Shown here: piece by piece, positions 40,278 to 49,525 of the stretch
Numbering within the stretch: position 1 is the first letter of the stretch
Layout: each line of letters starts with the position of its first letter
From: Streptomyces sp. NBC_00341
Lineage (GTDB): Bacteria > Actinomycetota > Actinomycetes > Streptomycetales > Streptomycetaceae
DNA: 64,000 nt
Direction of reading: 5' to 3'
Assembly: GCF_041435055.1 (NCBI RefSeq)
Contig: NZ_CP108002.1
Span: forward strand, 2,480,001-2,544,000
The notes under the pieces: generated by a model
The model's database searches: none
The model's input: the letters and a program-made list of their open reading frames with translations, nothing else
What the model was told of the DNA's origin: nothing
Made by a program: the position numbers and the translations under genes

Positions 40278-41672
40278 GTGACGGCGACACACGCGAAGCC
40301 GCAGGCGAGAGCGGGTGCGAGTTCCGCCGTCAGGGATGTCCGTCGGACGAGTGGGGTCCGCGATGTCCTCGTGTTGATACTGCTGCCGGTGCCCCTGCTC
40401 GCGGGCGCCCTGTCGGGCGCCTTCGCCGGTGGTGGCACACGGCGCTGGTTCGGCGGGCGTGGGGAGGGGCAGCGGGCCGAGGCGCAGGCCGCGAAGGACG
40501 CCGCCGCCGAGGCCTTCGTCGAGCTGGACACGGCCCAGCGCGATCTGCAGATCTCCATCGAGACGATCACCGCGGTGGACAGCTCTCCCGCCGCGCGCAA
40601 GGCCGTGGACGGCTTCGCCGCGCTCGGGCGGAGCATCGACGCGGTCAGCAGCGCCTACATCGCCGCCGTCGACGCACACGATCTCGACCGGGACGATCTT
40701 GAACCGTCGGTCGCCGCACAGGCCAAGGCCCAGCTGTCCTCCGCCAAGAACGACCTCGTACGGGTCAAGGGCGAGCTGGACCGTTACGCGGCCGGTCTCG
40801 GGCCGCTGCTCGGCAGCGCCGAGACCCAGCTCGCGCGGCTCGCGCCGGCTGTGGAGCGGGCCCGGCAGGCGCTCCTGTCCGCGAGCAATGCTCTCGACGC
40901 GGTGCGGGAGTCCGGACTGCGGGCGGATGAGCTGGCCGCACGGCTCGCCGCCCTCGCCCCCGAGCTGACCAAGCTCAACCAGGGCGCCGGCCGGCACGGT
41001 GTGGCCGAGACCCTCCAGCGGGCCGATCAGGTCTTGCGCGACGCGGAGGCGGTACGGGCCGAGGCGGCTCAGCTGCCCGAGCGGGCCGCCGAGATCGACC
41101 GCCGGCTGGTGACGCTGCGTACGCGCGCCGAGGCCCTGACGACCCGGGCGTCTTCCGTCGAGCCCGTGCTCAGCGAGTTGCGGCGACGGTTCTCTGCCGC
41201 CTGCTGGCAGGACCTCCAGCCCGTTCCGGAGCAGGCCGCGGTCAACGTCCGCCAGGCCGAGGAGAAGCTCAAGGAGGCCGCGAAGGCGCGCAGCGAGCAG
41301 CGCTGGGCCGATGCGACCTCCCGCCTGAGTACGGTACGGGCCCTGCTCAACGCCACCGACGAAGCGGTGTCCGCGGCCGGTGACCGGCTGCACCGGCTGA
41401 ACGAGGTGGCCAAGGACCCGCAGCAGGAGATCCAGCGGACCCGGTTCGCGATCCGGGACGCCCAGCGGTTGGCCATGGCCGGGCGCAACACCCCCGAGCC
41501 GCGCCACGCCCGTCCGCTGGACGACGCCGTGGCCCGGCTCGATCAGGCCGTCAGCGGTCTTGAGGGACGCCATCCCGACTACTGGCACTTCCTGACCGTC
41601 ACGGAAGGCGTACGCCAGACCGCCGCGCACGTCGTGTCCGAGATCCGCGAGGAGCGCGGGGCCGGCACCTGA
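40278..41672 (+). CDS. Membrane-anchored coiled-coil protein (464 aa)
   Basis: After a positively charged N-terminus one membrane segment (VLVLILLPVPLLAGALSGAF) is followed by about 400 residues of Ala/Arg/Glu/Leu-rich helix with heptad pattern (EAQAAKDAAAEAFVELDTAQ, RADQVLRDAEAVRAEAAQLP). It resembles a family of streptomycete coiled-coil proteins with a TPM-like role in the envelope, but no exact name can be given. GTG 40278 follows GAGAGGGAT. It may bind or shape membrane structures. It is likely separate from the upstream lipoprotein gene. Confidence 0.65.
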   Translation: MTATHAKPQARAGASSAVRDVRRTSGVRDVLVLILLPVPLLAGALSGAFAGGGTRRWFGGRGEGQRAEAQAAKDAAAEAFVELDTAQRDLQISIETITAVDSSPAARKAVDGFAALGRSIDAVSSAYIAAVDAHDLDRDDLEPSVAAQAKAQLSSAKNDLVRVKGELDRYAAGLGPLLGSAETQLARLAPAVERARQALLSASNALDAVRESGLRADELAARLAALAPELTKLNQGAGRHGVAETLQRADQVLRDAEAVRAEAAQLPERAAEIDRRLVTLRTRAEALTTRASSVEPVLSELRRRFSAACWQDLQPVPEQAAVNVRQAEEKLKEAAKARSEQRWADATSRLSTVRALLNATDEAVSAAGDRLHRLNEVAKDPQQEIQRTRFAIRDAQRLAMAGRNTPEPRHARPLDDAVARLDQAVSGLEGRHPDYWHFLTVTEGVRQTAAHVVSEIREERGAGT

Positions 41673-41721
41673 GCCCTCCCGCGCCGGCCTTCAGAGCCAT
41701 CAGGGCCCGTCAGAGCCGTCC

Positions 41722-41803
41722 GGTATGCCTGTATGCCCGTGTGCCCTTGTGCTCGTGTGCCCTGTGCTCGTGTGCTCCTGTGCCCGTGTGCTCGTGTGCT
41801 GAC
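41722..41803. repeat. TGTG-rich low-complexity stretch
   Basis: The stretch is built of TGTGCCC, TGTGCTC and TGTATGCCC units in irregular tandem order between the coiled-coil gene and the DUF4383 gene. No gene is read through it. Confidence 0.85.
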
Positions 41804-41871
41804 GTACGGGTGCCGGGGTGCGGCGTACCCGTCGCCGAGCGATCCTGGTAGTGGCCGAAGGAGGCTCCTCC

Positions 41872-42483
41872 ATGGCGACCCATGCGCCCCATGTACTGCG
41901 TCCGGCCCGTCGACCCGCCGCTCACCGCAGGGCCACTCGACTCGATGAGCACCTCCCGGTCGACCACCGCCTCAGCCGCGTCTACCGGGTGGGGGCGGGG
42001 CTGATGGGTCTGGTGCTGCTCGCCTTCGGCATCCTGGGGCTGATCGACAAGATCGGCTTCTTCGACACCGGTGGTGACACCGTCGCCGGCCTGAGCACCA
42101 ACGGCGCGCTCAGCGTGCTGTCGATCTGTGTCGGGCTGCTGCTGTTCATCGGGATGGTGATCGGCGGCAACTTCGCCTCGACCCTCAACATGGTCATCGG
42201 CATCGTCTTCGTCCTCAGCGGCTTCGTGAACCTCGCGCTGCTCGACACCGGGATGAACTTCCTCGCCTTCCAGATCCAGAACGTGCTGTTCAGCTTTGTC
42301 GTCGGGCTGCTGCTGATGATGTTCGGGATGTACGGGCGCGTCAGCGGCGGACTCGCCCACGACAACCCGTACTGGCGAGCCCGCCATCCCGAGGAGGTCG
42401 CGGAGGAGGAGCGGCTCACGCGGCGCAGGCAGGTCGAGGAGATGCCCGTTGTCGTCCCGCCCTCCTCCGGGCGACGGGTATAA
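41872..42483 (+). CDS. DUF4383 membrane protein
   Basis: The product has 203 residues with four hydrophobic segments: LMGLVLLAFGILGLID, GALSVLSICVGLLLFIGMVI, LNMVIGIVFVLSGFVNLAL and VLFSFVVGLLLMMFGMYG. The motif LSRVYRVGAGLMGL and the middle NLALLDTG-NFLAF suit DUF4383. Function is unknown. ATG 41872 has AAGGAGG 8 nt upstream. The Arg-rich C-terminus is cytoplasmic. It is followed by the FmdB gene. Confidence 0.8.
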   Translation: MATHAPHVLRPARRPAAHRRATRLDEHLPVDHRLSRVYRVGAGLMGLVLLAFGILGLIDKIGFFDTGGDTVAGLSTNGALSVLSICVGLLLFIGMVIGGNFASTLNMVIGIVFVLSGFVNLALLDTGMNFLAFQIQNVLFSFVVGLLLMMFGMYGRVSGGLAHDNPYWRARHPEEVAEEERLTRRRQVEEMPVVVPPSSGRRV

Positions 42484-42579
42484 CCCCGCAGGGGCCCGCA
42501 GGGCCGGTGCCGGTAGTGGTACCTGTAGGAGTGCCTCTGCCTCTGCCTGGAATCCGGTCCCTGCGGATAGCCTGAGCAC

Positions 42580-42798
42580 ATGCCTCGTTACGAGTACCGC
42601 TGCCGCTCCTGCGGACACACGTTCGAACTCCGTCGTCCGATGGCCCAGTCCTCGGCCCCCGCCTCCTGCCCCGCCGGGCACGAGGACACCGTGAAGCTTC
42701 TCTCCACCGTCGCTGTGGGCGGCTCGGCCGGTTCCGCGCCCGCGCCTTCGGGCGGCGACGGCGGTGGCGGTTGCTGCGGCGGGGGCTGCTGCGGCTGA
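42580..42798 (+). CDS. FmdB-family zinc-ribbon protein
   Basis: The product is 72 residues starting MPRYEYRCRSCGHTFELRRP, the typical FmdB C-x-x-C-G-H-x-F motif, followed by a CP-H region and a Gly/Cys-rich tail (GGGGCCGGGCCG) that may bind more metal or be disordered. FmdB-type proteins are small putative regulators of unknown role. The OMT gene lies 42 nt downstream, convergent. Confidence 0.85.
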   Translation: MPRYEYRCRSCGHTFELRRPMAQSSAPASCPAGHEDTVKLLSTVAVGGSAGSAPAPSGGDGGGGCCGGGCCG

Positions 42799-42840
42799 CC
42801 CGGCCGCCGCGGCATACGGCCGCTACCGCTACCGCCAGGG

Positions 42841-43500
42841 CTACCGCTTGCGCGACAGGGTCAGGCCGTCCGACACCGTGAGCAGCACGCTGTCCATCCG
42901 CGCGTCGGCGGACACGTGGTCGTTGAACTCCTTGATGGCCGCAGCTCCGCCGGTCGCGTCCGGGTCGGTCACGCGGCCGTGGAAGAGCACGTTGTCCGTG
43001 GCGATGACGCCGCCCCGGCGCATGCGGGGCACCAGCTCCTCCCAGTACGGGATGTAGCTGCCCTTGTCCGCGTCGAGGTAGGCGAAGTCGATGTGCGGTT
43101 CGGTGGGCATCGCGCGCAGGGTCTCCAGGGCGGGGGCGATCCGCAGGTCGATCCTGTCGGCCACGCCCGCCTTCGCCCATGCCTCACGGCCGTACGCCGT
43201 CCACTCCTCCGAGACGTCGCAGGCGATCAGCCGTCCGTCGGCGGGCATGGCCTGGGCCATCGACAGGGCGGAGAAGCCGGTGAAGGTGCCGACCTCCACG
43301 ATGTGACGGGCCCCGGTCAGCCGGACGAGGAAGGCCAGCAGCGGGCCCTGCTCCTCTGCCGACTGCATGCCCGCGTGGTCGGGGAGACGGGCGTACGTGG
43401 TCTCGACGAGCTCGCGCTGCACCGCGTCCAGCGGCGGGTTGTGCGCCAGCATGTAGGCGTACAGCTCGTCCGTGATCTTGGTTTCGTTTCCCTTGGTCAT
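42841..43500 (-). CDS. Class I O-methyltransferase (CCoAOMT-like)
   Basis: The product has 219 residues. HIVEVGTFTGFSALSMAQAM carries the SAM-binding loop, LIACDVSEEWTAYGREAWAK the second motif, and IDFAYLDADKGSYIPYWEEL the DxDK metal-ligand region. Such enzymes methylate hydroxyl groups, commonly catechols, with metal help. The natural acceptor is unknown. The upstream spacing and AAGGAGTT region near 43505 support the ATG at 43500. Confidence 0.87.
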   Translation of the reverse strand: MTKGNETKITDELYAYMLAHNPPLDAVQRELVETTYARLPDHAGMQSAEEQGPLLAFLVRLTGARHIVEVGTFTGFSALSMAQAMPADGRLIACDVSEEWTAYGREAWAKAGVADRIDLRIAPALETLRAMPTEPHIDFAYLDADKGSYIPYWEELVPRMRRGGVIATDNVLFHGRVTDPDATGGAAAIKEFNDHVSADARMDSVLLTVSDGLTLSRKR

Positions 43501-43622
43501 CGCACAACTCCTTGGTCTGCCGCGTGCTCCCCCGGCGGGCGGGAACGCGGCGACTGTAGCCGCCGGTCACCGCCGGTTCGAGCGGATTCGACGGCGTGGC
43601 GGCCGGCATGGGCTCCCGGGTG

Positions 43623-44489
43623 TCAGGCCGCCCGGACCGGGCTCGACCTCCGCAGCAGGAAGCGCCGCAGGATCTCCTCGCCCGCGGCCACGCCCCGCTC
43701 CGCGGTCGCCTCCACGTGCGGGGCGCTCCAGCCCGCGTCGGCCAGTTCGCCGTGGCCGGGGCGCCAGCCGTGGTCGGCGGCGAGCAGCAGGTCGGCGTCC
43801 AGGAGGGAGTCACCGGCGGCGAGCGTGAGCGTGGCGCCCGCGCGGCGGGCCACCTCGCGCATCGCCGCGCTCTTGGTGAGCGGCCTCGGCACGACGTAGA
43901 TCTTGCGGCCCTGGAGCGAGACGGACCAGCCGCGCGGCTCCGCCCATTCGGCCAGCTGCTGCCTCCAGTCCGGGGGCAGCAGGGCCCGGTCGACCACGAG
44001 GTAGGCGAAGAGGTCCTCCGCGACCCGCTCCTTGAGCAGCCAGGCGGGATCGGCGGCGGATATGAGGTGGGCGCGGATCTCGGCGAGCGGGGCGCACTCG
44101 TCGGCGAGCCGGCGGGTCACCGTCCGCTGCCAGTCCGGGTCGGACTCGCCGTCCACCAGGATGTGTCCGCCGTTGGCGCAGATCGCGAACCGGGGTGCGG
44201 GTCCCGGGAGATGGATGCGGTGGTACTGCTCACGGGTACGGGTGGTGGTCGGCACGAAGACCGTGGAGCCGGCCAGTTCGACGAGGAGTTCCGCCGCCGT
44301 CTCCGTGACGTACGAGAGCGGCTTGTGGTCGTACACCTCGACGCAGAGCAGCCTGGGGGCCTCCGCGTCCGGCATCGGGAGCTGGAGTGCGGCCGCCGAG
44401 TAGATGAGGGTGCGGTCGAGGTCGCTGGCGACCAGCGTCACCGGGGAGGGCGCGGGGAGCGTCACCGGGGAGGGCGCGGGGAGCGTCAC
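43623..44489 (-). CDS. HAD-family phosphatase of ter-type locus
   Basis: The product has 288 residues. VASDLDRTLIYS gives the DxD motif I, FVPTTTRTREQ motif II, and AAGDSLLDADLLLAAD the C-terminal GDSxxD. The N-terminus carries a tandem duplication of TLPAPSPV. In many bacteria this HAD protein accompanies a PRTase/PELOTA protein and an HpcH-like lyase near ter genes and was proposed to take part in a nucleoside-like metabolite pathway. It overlaps the stop of the fused upstream gene by 4 nt, so it is co-translated. Confidence 0.82.
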   Translation of the reverse strand: MTLPAPSPVTLPAPSPVTLVASDLDRTLIYSAAALQLPMPDAEAPRLLCVEVYDHKPLSYVTETAAELLVELAGSTVFVPTTTRTREQYHRIHLPGPAPRFAICANGGHILVDGESDPDWQRTVTRRLADECAPLAEIRAHLISAADPAWLLKERVAEDLFAYLVVDRALLPPDWRQQLAEWAEPRGWSVSLQGRKIYVVPRPLTKSAAMREVARRAGATLTLAAGDSLLDADLLLAADHGWRPGHGELADAGWSAPHVEATAERGVAAGEEILRRFLLRRSSPVRAA

Positions 44490-47065
44490 TTGGACTCCAC
44501 CGCCTTGCCGTCCGCACCGGTCGCCCCGCGCGTGTACTTGGGGTGGATCAGTCCGACGCAGGTGTACGGAAGATCGTCGACCTCCTCGACCGGGACGCCG
44601 CGCTGCTCGGCCAGCAGCCTGATGTGCTCCAGGTCCGCACCGGCGCCGCGCTTGGCGAGGATCTTCCAGGGGACCCGGCGCAGCAGGACCCGGGTCGTCT
44701 CCCCGACACCCGGCTTGACCAGGTTCACGTCGTGGATGCCGTACTCCTCGCTGATGCGCTCCACGGCGGCCCAGCCCTCCCAGGTGGGTGCGCGGTCGGC
44801 GGTGAGCAGTTCCTTGGCATCGGCGTCGACCGCTTCCGCGACCTCACCGAACCGGTCCGCGACGGTGTCGAGGAAGTGTCCGGAGACATCCGAACCGGCG
44901 AGCTCGCGGTAGAACTTCGCGCCGTGGAAGTCGTCCGGTCCGACCAGGTCGGAGCGCAGGACGGTACGGGAGATCAGGCCGGACACCGTGGAGTTGAGGC
45001 AGGCCGAGGGGATCAGGAAGTCCTCGCGGGTGCCGTACGTGCGGACGCAGCCGCCGGGGTCGGCCAGGACCGCGATCTCCGGGTTGAAGCCCTCGGTTCC
45101 GTCGGTCTCCTCGAACTCCGCGATGGCCGCGGCCAGTTCGCGGGTGATGGCGCCCTTGCCCGTCCAGCCGTCGACGAAGACGACGTCGGCCGGGTTGTGG
45201 TGGGCGGCCAGCCAGCGCAGGGCGTTGGCGTCGATGCCCCGGCCGCGCACGATGGAGACGGCGTAGTGCGACAGGTCGACGCCGTGGCGGTGGCGGGCCC
45301 AGCGGCGCATCAGTACGCCGACGGGCGTGCCGGCCCTGGCCAGCGAGACCAGCACGGGGCGGGGTCCGCGCTCGGCGAGGACGGTCTCGGTGACGGCACC
45401 GACGGCGCGGGCGATCCGGGCGGCCGACAGGTCCAGGGCCGCCTTGAACAGGTCCTGGTACTGGTCGGACGGCTGGTACTCGACGGGCAGCGACTCGGCG
45501 TAGTGCGCGCCGCCGCTCTGTATCGCCTCCTCGCGCTCCTCCGTGGGGGCCTCCAGCTCGGTGTCCGAGAGGTCCTGGAGCAGCCAGCCGACCTCGTCGG
45601 GCGCGTAGGAGGAGAAGGCGGGGCCGCGGAGGGGCTCGGGCAGCATGCGGGGTTCTTCCTGGCGGTCGGGGGACGGCGACGGGACGGAGGCGGTGGAGGG
45701 GACGGAGGCCGTGGACGGGCCGGACATCGCGGGTATCGCATCGGCCGGTATGTACGAGGGCACCACCGCGAGGAGGACCTGGGCCGTGTGCGGGGCGAGC
45801 CGCGCCAGCAGTCCGTCGGGGGCGTGCAGTTCGGGCGTGTCGGCGGTGGAGTCGACGACGGCCACGACCGCGTCGAAACCGGCGCCCGCGACGTTGTACG
45901 CGTACCGGGCACCGGGGCCGTCGGCCGGGTCGTCGTGGGCCGGGAAGACCAGCCGGGTGCGTATCGCGTAGCCCGGGTCGTCCACCGCCAGGACCGGGGA
46001 GCGGGTCGTGGTGGAGTAGCGGACCTCGGCGTCGAGGCGGTCCTCCAGCGCGGTGCCCAGACGCAGGGGGGCGTACATCAGCTCCTCGAAGCCGAGGACC
46101 AGTACGCGGCGCGCCGTGTCGTCCAGCTCGGCGGCGACGCGGTCCGCCATGGCGGGGAGGGCCGCTTCCAGGGTGGCGCGGTGCTCGGGGGTGAAGCCGT
46201 GCCTGCCGCCGTCGGGCACACCGGCGGGCCAGCGCAGGTCCACCCGGGTACAGGGGCGGGGAGCACCGGACGCGGTCTGCGGTGCCGCCGCTCCGGCGCT
46301 CTGCGCCAGGTCCTGCGCCGCCTCCTCCGCCGCGACCAGCGCCTGCCCCTTCTCCAGGACGCCGTCCGGGAGGCGGACCGTGCCCGCGTTCCTCGCCACC
46401 AGGTCGACGCGGGCGCCGATCTCCGCCGCGAACTCGGCCAGCCGGCCGCGGTCGGCCGGTGAGCGCATGTCGGCCAGGGCCACGATCACGTAGCGGTTGC
46501 GGGGGTAGCGCTCGTGCAGGGCCCGGATGGTGTTGAGGACGGTGTTGCCGGTGGAGAACTCGTCGTCGACCAGCACGAGCACCGCGTCGGCGGAGTCCGC
46601 AGCAGCCGGGTCGGCCGGATACGAAGCCGTCGCGTCGCCCGTCAGCAGGTCCGGGTCCTCCGGCAGCAGCAGGTGCGAGGTGGCGTGCGAGTGCGACTCC
46701 TCGAATCCGCCCGCCCGCGCCACGCCCGCCACGGGGCGGCGCGTCGAGTGGAGATACGGTGCGGTGCCGAGCCCGTCGGCGACCGCGTGGCCGAGGCCGG
46801 TGGCCGTCTCCGCGTAGCCGAGCACGACCGCGTGCCGTGACCCGGCCTCCCCGAGGAGTTCCCGCACCCGGCGGCCGAGCTGGAATCCGGCGCCGTAGAC
46901 CACAGAGGGGTACTGCGGCACGTGCTTGCCGAGCACATGGGACACGAGCAGATGCGCCCGCTTGGGGTTGCGCCGCAGGGCGAGGCCCAGCAGCTCCCGC
47001 AGTTCGGCGTCGCCCACCAGCTCGACGCCCAGCCGCTCCGCGACCCAGCTACCCGACCACACCAC
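44486..47065 (-). CDS. PRTase-TRSP-StiP-PELOTA fusion protein of ter locus (859 aa)
   Basis: One open frame of 859 residues holds several domains. Residues about 60-260 are a type I phosphoribosyltransferase with the PRPP loop VLVDDEFSTGNTVL; about 290-480 correspond to the TRSP domain; about 500-780 are the StiP-like cysteine-protease-fold region (PVLVSLARAGTPVGVLMRRW, DVVFVDGWTGKGAITRELAA); the last 80 residues are PELOTA-like RNA-binding (WKILAKRGAGADLEHIRLLA). In other genomes these are two proteins. The family is proposed to make a nucleotide-like metabolite tied to Ter stress genes. HAD follows with a 4-nt overlap; the lyase gene lies 136 nt upstream. Confidence 0.8.
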   Translation of the reverse strand: MVWSGSWVAERLGVELVGDAELRELLGLALRRNPKRAHLLVSHVLGKHVPQYPSVVYGAGFQLGRRVRELLGEAGSRHAVVLGYAETATGLGHAVADGLGTAPYLHSTRRPVAGVARAGGFEESHSHATSHLLLPEDPDLLTGDATASYPADPAAADSADAVLVLVDDEFSTGNTVLNTIRALHERYPRNRYVIVALADMRSPADRGRLAEFAAEIGARVDLVARNAGTVRLPDGVLEKGQALVAAEEAAQDLAQSAGAAAPQTASGAPRPCTRVDLRWPAGVPDGGRHGFTPEHRATLEAALPAMADRVAAELDDTARRVLVLGFEELMYAPLRLGTALEDRLDAEVRYSTTTRSPVLAVDDPGYAIRTRLVFPAHDDPADGPGARYAYNVAGAGFDAVVAVVDSTADTPELHAPDGLLARLAPHTAQVLLAVVPSYIPADAIPAMSGPSTASVPSTASVPSPSPDRQEEPRMLPEPLRGPAFSSYAPDEVGWLLQDLSDTELEAPTEEREEAIQSGGAHYAESLPVEYQPSDQYQDLFKAALDLSAARIARAVGAVTETVLAERGPRPVLVSLARAGTPVGVLMRRWARHRHGVDLSHYAVSIVRGRGIDANALRWLAAHHNPADVVFVDGWTGKGAITRELAAAIAEFEETDGTEGFNPEIAVLADPGGCVRTYGTREDFLIPSACLNSTVSGLISRTVLRSDLVGPDDFHGAKFYRELAGSDVSGHFLDTVADRFGEVAEAVDADAKELLTADRAPTWEGWAAVERISEEYGIHDVNLVKPGVGETTRVLLRRVPWKILAKRGAGADLEHIRLLAEQRGVPVEEVDDLPYTCVGLIHPKYTRGATGADGKAVESK

Positions 47066-47201
47066 GTTCGTCGTCTCTTTCCTCAGCCGTGCGCCCGCTC
47101 ATCGGATCGCACTCGGAGCCACGCCCATCCGCACCCGCACCCGGGACCGCCCGGGACCGTCGTACAAACACCGTCACCGGACCACCCTCACCCGAACAGG
47201 C

Positions 47202-48365
47202 TCATTCCGCGAGGCTCGCGGCCAGCAGTTCCACGAAGCCCACGTCTTCCCTGGCCACCCCGAAGACCTCGGCCCGCTGAAGGGTGCGCTCGGCCCAGGC
47301 CCGGTGCGGCTTCACTTCGTTCATCTTGTTCGTGTACGCGGACCGCAGCACTCCGCCGCCCCCGCTCTCCGGCCGCAGGATGTCCTGGGCGTCGCTGAAC
47401 TCTTCGTGACTGACCACCGACAGTGCGTGCACGGGTGCGACGTGCGACGGGTGGATGCAGGTCTTGCCGAGCAGGCCGTTGGCCCGGTCCAGCTCGATCT
47501 CCCGCAGCAGGCCGTCCAGGTCGTGCTCGATCAACGCGGTGCGCAGTTCTTCGGCCCGGCCCTCCAGGAAGGGGCTGCGGCGCAGCTGCGGCTTGAACAT
47601 GCGCTCCTGGAGCCGGAAGTACTCCCACACGGGTCCGGTGATCGTGAAGCCGGTGCCGTCCGCCCGGCCCAGCACGTTGACCACGTCGGCGATGACGTCA
47701 CCGACGATCCGGACGTCGTACGCGGTCATGTCGGGCGCCCTGCGCAGTCCGTACGCCGAGCAGAAGTCGGTGACGCCGAGCCGTAGCGCGAGCACCCGGT
47801 CCCGGTACGAGCCGACCGTGGCGGCGATCTCCTGGAGGACTTCCCGCCGGGTCTCCAGATGGAGCAGCTCGGGCGATTCGAGCACAGGCATGGCGAAGAG
47901 CCGCCGGCCACCGGCGCCCTCGGCCTTGGTGAGCGCCTCCATGAAGGGCACACCACGCTCCTGCGTGAACTTCGGAAGTACAAATCCGGACAACAGTCGG
48001 ACGGAATCACCGAGCCTGCGCACCAGGTCCGTGATCTGGTGCGGCTCACGGACCCGGATGAAGAGGAGCGGCAGCTCACCGCCGCGCGCGTCGAGTTCCG
48101 CGAACTGGCCGACCAGGTTCTCCTCGGCTCCGGCCACCTCGGAGTCGTCGATCGAATCCTCCAGGCACAGCACCATGGAGACGACGCCCCTGGCCGCCTG
48201 CTTGATCACGTCGTCGGCGAGCGTCGGCCGGGTGGCGGGGCTGTAGAGGGTGGCGCCCAGCGCGGCCGAGAGGATCCGGGGCGGTGCGTCGGCGTCGAAG
48301 GAGCACGGCTCCTGGAAGAACAGGCCGTCCCTGACAGCCGGTGCGATATGACCGAAATGACGCAT
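47202..48365 (-). CDS. HpcH/HpaI-type aldolase or citrate-lyase-like protein of ter locus
   Basis: The product has 387 residues. MRHFGHIAPAVRDGLFFQEP is specific to the ter-linked group; LCLEDSIDDSEV carries the metal-ligand Glu-Asp, and LALRLGVTDFCSAYGLRR and KTCIHPSHVAPVHAL complete the TIM-barrel signature. It likely makes or splits a C-C bond in a small acid bound to CoA or free. It begins the divergently controlled HAD/PRTase operon and is divergent from the TerD gene at 48587. Confidence 0.85.
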   Translation of the reverse strand: MRHFGHIAPAVRDGLFFQEPCSFDADAPPRILSAALGATLYSPATRPTLADDVIKQAARGVVSMVLCLEDSIDDSEVAGAEENLVGQFAELDARGGELPLLFIRVREPHQITDLVRRLGDSVRLLSGFVLPKFTQERGVPFMEALTKAEGAGGRRLFAMPVLESPELLHLETRREVLQEIAATVGSYRDRVLALRLGVTDFCSAYGLRRAPDMTAYDVRIVGDVIADVVNVLGRADGTGFTITGPVWEYFRLQERMFKPQLRRSPFLEGRAEELRTALIEHDLDGLLREIELDRANGLLGKTCIHPSHVAPVHALSVVSHEEFSDAQDILRPESGGGGVLRSAYTNKMNEVKPHRAWAERTLQRAEVFGVAREDVGFVELLAASLAE

Positions 48366-48586
48366 CTGATTCCCCCCGTGCTACCTGACCGATCGGACAA
48401 CGTGTGGCCGGTAATAGTACGTACGGACGGGTGTCGGCAGTTCCCTGGCCACATGAATTCCGGGTAACTCGTCCATTTGGCGATGGTTCGGCAGGGTGCG
48501 GACGCGGCGCTTCCGGTATTCCGCCGGGACGCGACTCGCGACCCCCACGTTGTCCGCGGGGGCGGCCAGCAGGCAGGATGACCGCC

Positions 48587-49468
48587 ATGACGCACGCGAT
48601 GGTGAAAGGCTCGAACGTCCCACTCGACGCCATGGCCGTACGGGCGGTGCTGCGCTGGACCCCGGGCAACGGGGTCCCGGACGTGGACGCCTCGGCCCTG
48701 CTGCTCGGCTCCGACGGCCGCGTGCGCTCGGACGAGGACTTCGTCTTCTACAACCAGCCCCGCCACCCCTCCGGCCTGGTACGACGACTGCCGAAGCGGA
48801 GCCTCGCCACCGGGCTGACGGACACCATCGAGGCCGACCTGAACGCACTCGACCCCTCGGTCGACCAGGTCGTCATCGCCGCGTCCTCCGACGGCGCCTC
48901 CTTCGAACAGGTGCGCGATCTGTCCATCATGCTCTTCGACGCGGCGGCGGCGAGCGGTGAGCCGCTCGCGGTGTTCGAGATCCGGCCGGAGACCGGCGCG
49001 GAGACCGCGATCATCTGCGGCGAGCTGTACCGGCGCGGAGATGGCTGGAAGTTCCGGGCCGTGGGGCAGGGCTACCCCACCGGCCTCGTCGGTCTCGCGA
49101 CCGCGTTCGGCATCTCGGTCGACGAAACGGCGGCCTCGGCCGATCCCGAACCGACTCCGGCCCAGGCCCAGGCACCACTGCCCGTAACGTCCGCACCGCC
49201 CGTCCCACCCGTACCGGCCTTCCCGCCCGCACCGGCGCCTGACCCGGACGCGCAGCTCACCGTGCAGCACCAGCAGCCCGCGTACGGCTACCCGCAGCCG
49301 GCCGTGGCCCCGCCCGTACCCGCGGCGCCGCAGCCCGCGTACGGCTACCCCCAGCCGGCCTCCGCGCAGCCCGCGTACGGCTATCCGCAGCCCGCGGCGG
49401 CGGCAGCACACGCCCCGGACCCGAATTTCGTCCTGCCGCCGCAGGGGCCGCAGTTCATACGCCCCTGA
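48587..49468 (+). CDS. TerD-domain protein with YGYPQP repeat tail
   Basis: The product has about 293 residues. Residues 1-190 are a TerD domain ([68 protein letters not shown]). The tail (about 200-293) is Pro/Gln/Ala-rich with three QPAYGYPQP repeats, probably disordered and self-associating. TerD proteins bind Ca2+ and take part in tellurite and stress responses. Here some acidic positions of the classic DxD loop are replaced. ATG 48578 is an alternative start. It shares the divergent promoter with the HpcH-like gene. Confidence 0.83.
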   Translation: MTHAMVKGSNVPLDAMAVRAVLRWTPGNGVPDVDASALLLGSDGRVRSDEDFVFYNQPRHPSGLVRRLPKRSLATGLTDTIEADLNALDPSVDQVVIAASSDGASFEQVRDLSIMLFDAAAASGEPLAVFEIRPETGAETAIICGELYRRGDGWKFRAVGQGYPTGLVGLATAFGISVDETAASADPEPTPAQAQAPLPVTSAPPVPPVPAFPPAPAPDPDAQLTVQHQQPAYGYPQPAVAPPVPAAPQPAYGYPQPASAQPAYGYPQPAAAAAHAPDPNFVLPPQGPQFIRP

Positions 49469-49525
49469 GCGGACACCCTCGGACCCGCCCTCGAACACTC
49501 GGCTGAACCCGGACACCCCCGGCCC

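Noticed and set aside
44543..46462. Plus-strand open frame of 639 codons
   Set aside because: Antisense to the PRTase/StiP/PELOTA fusion; no motif and low-complexity Gly/Val/Arg.
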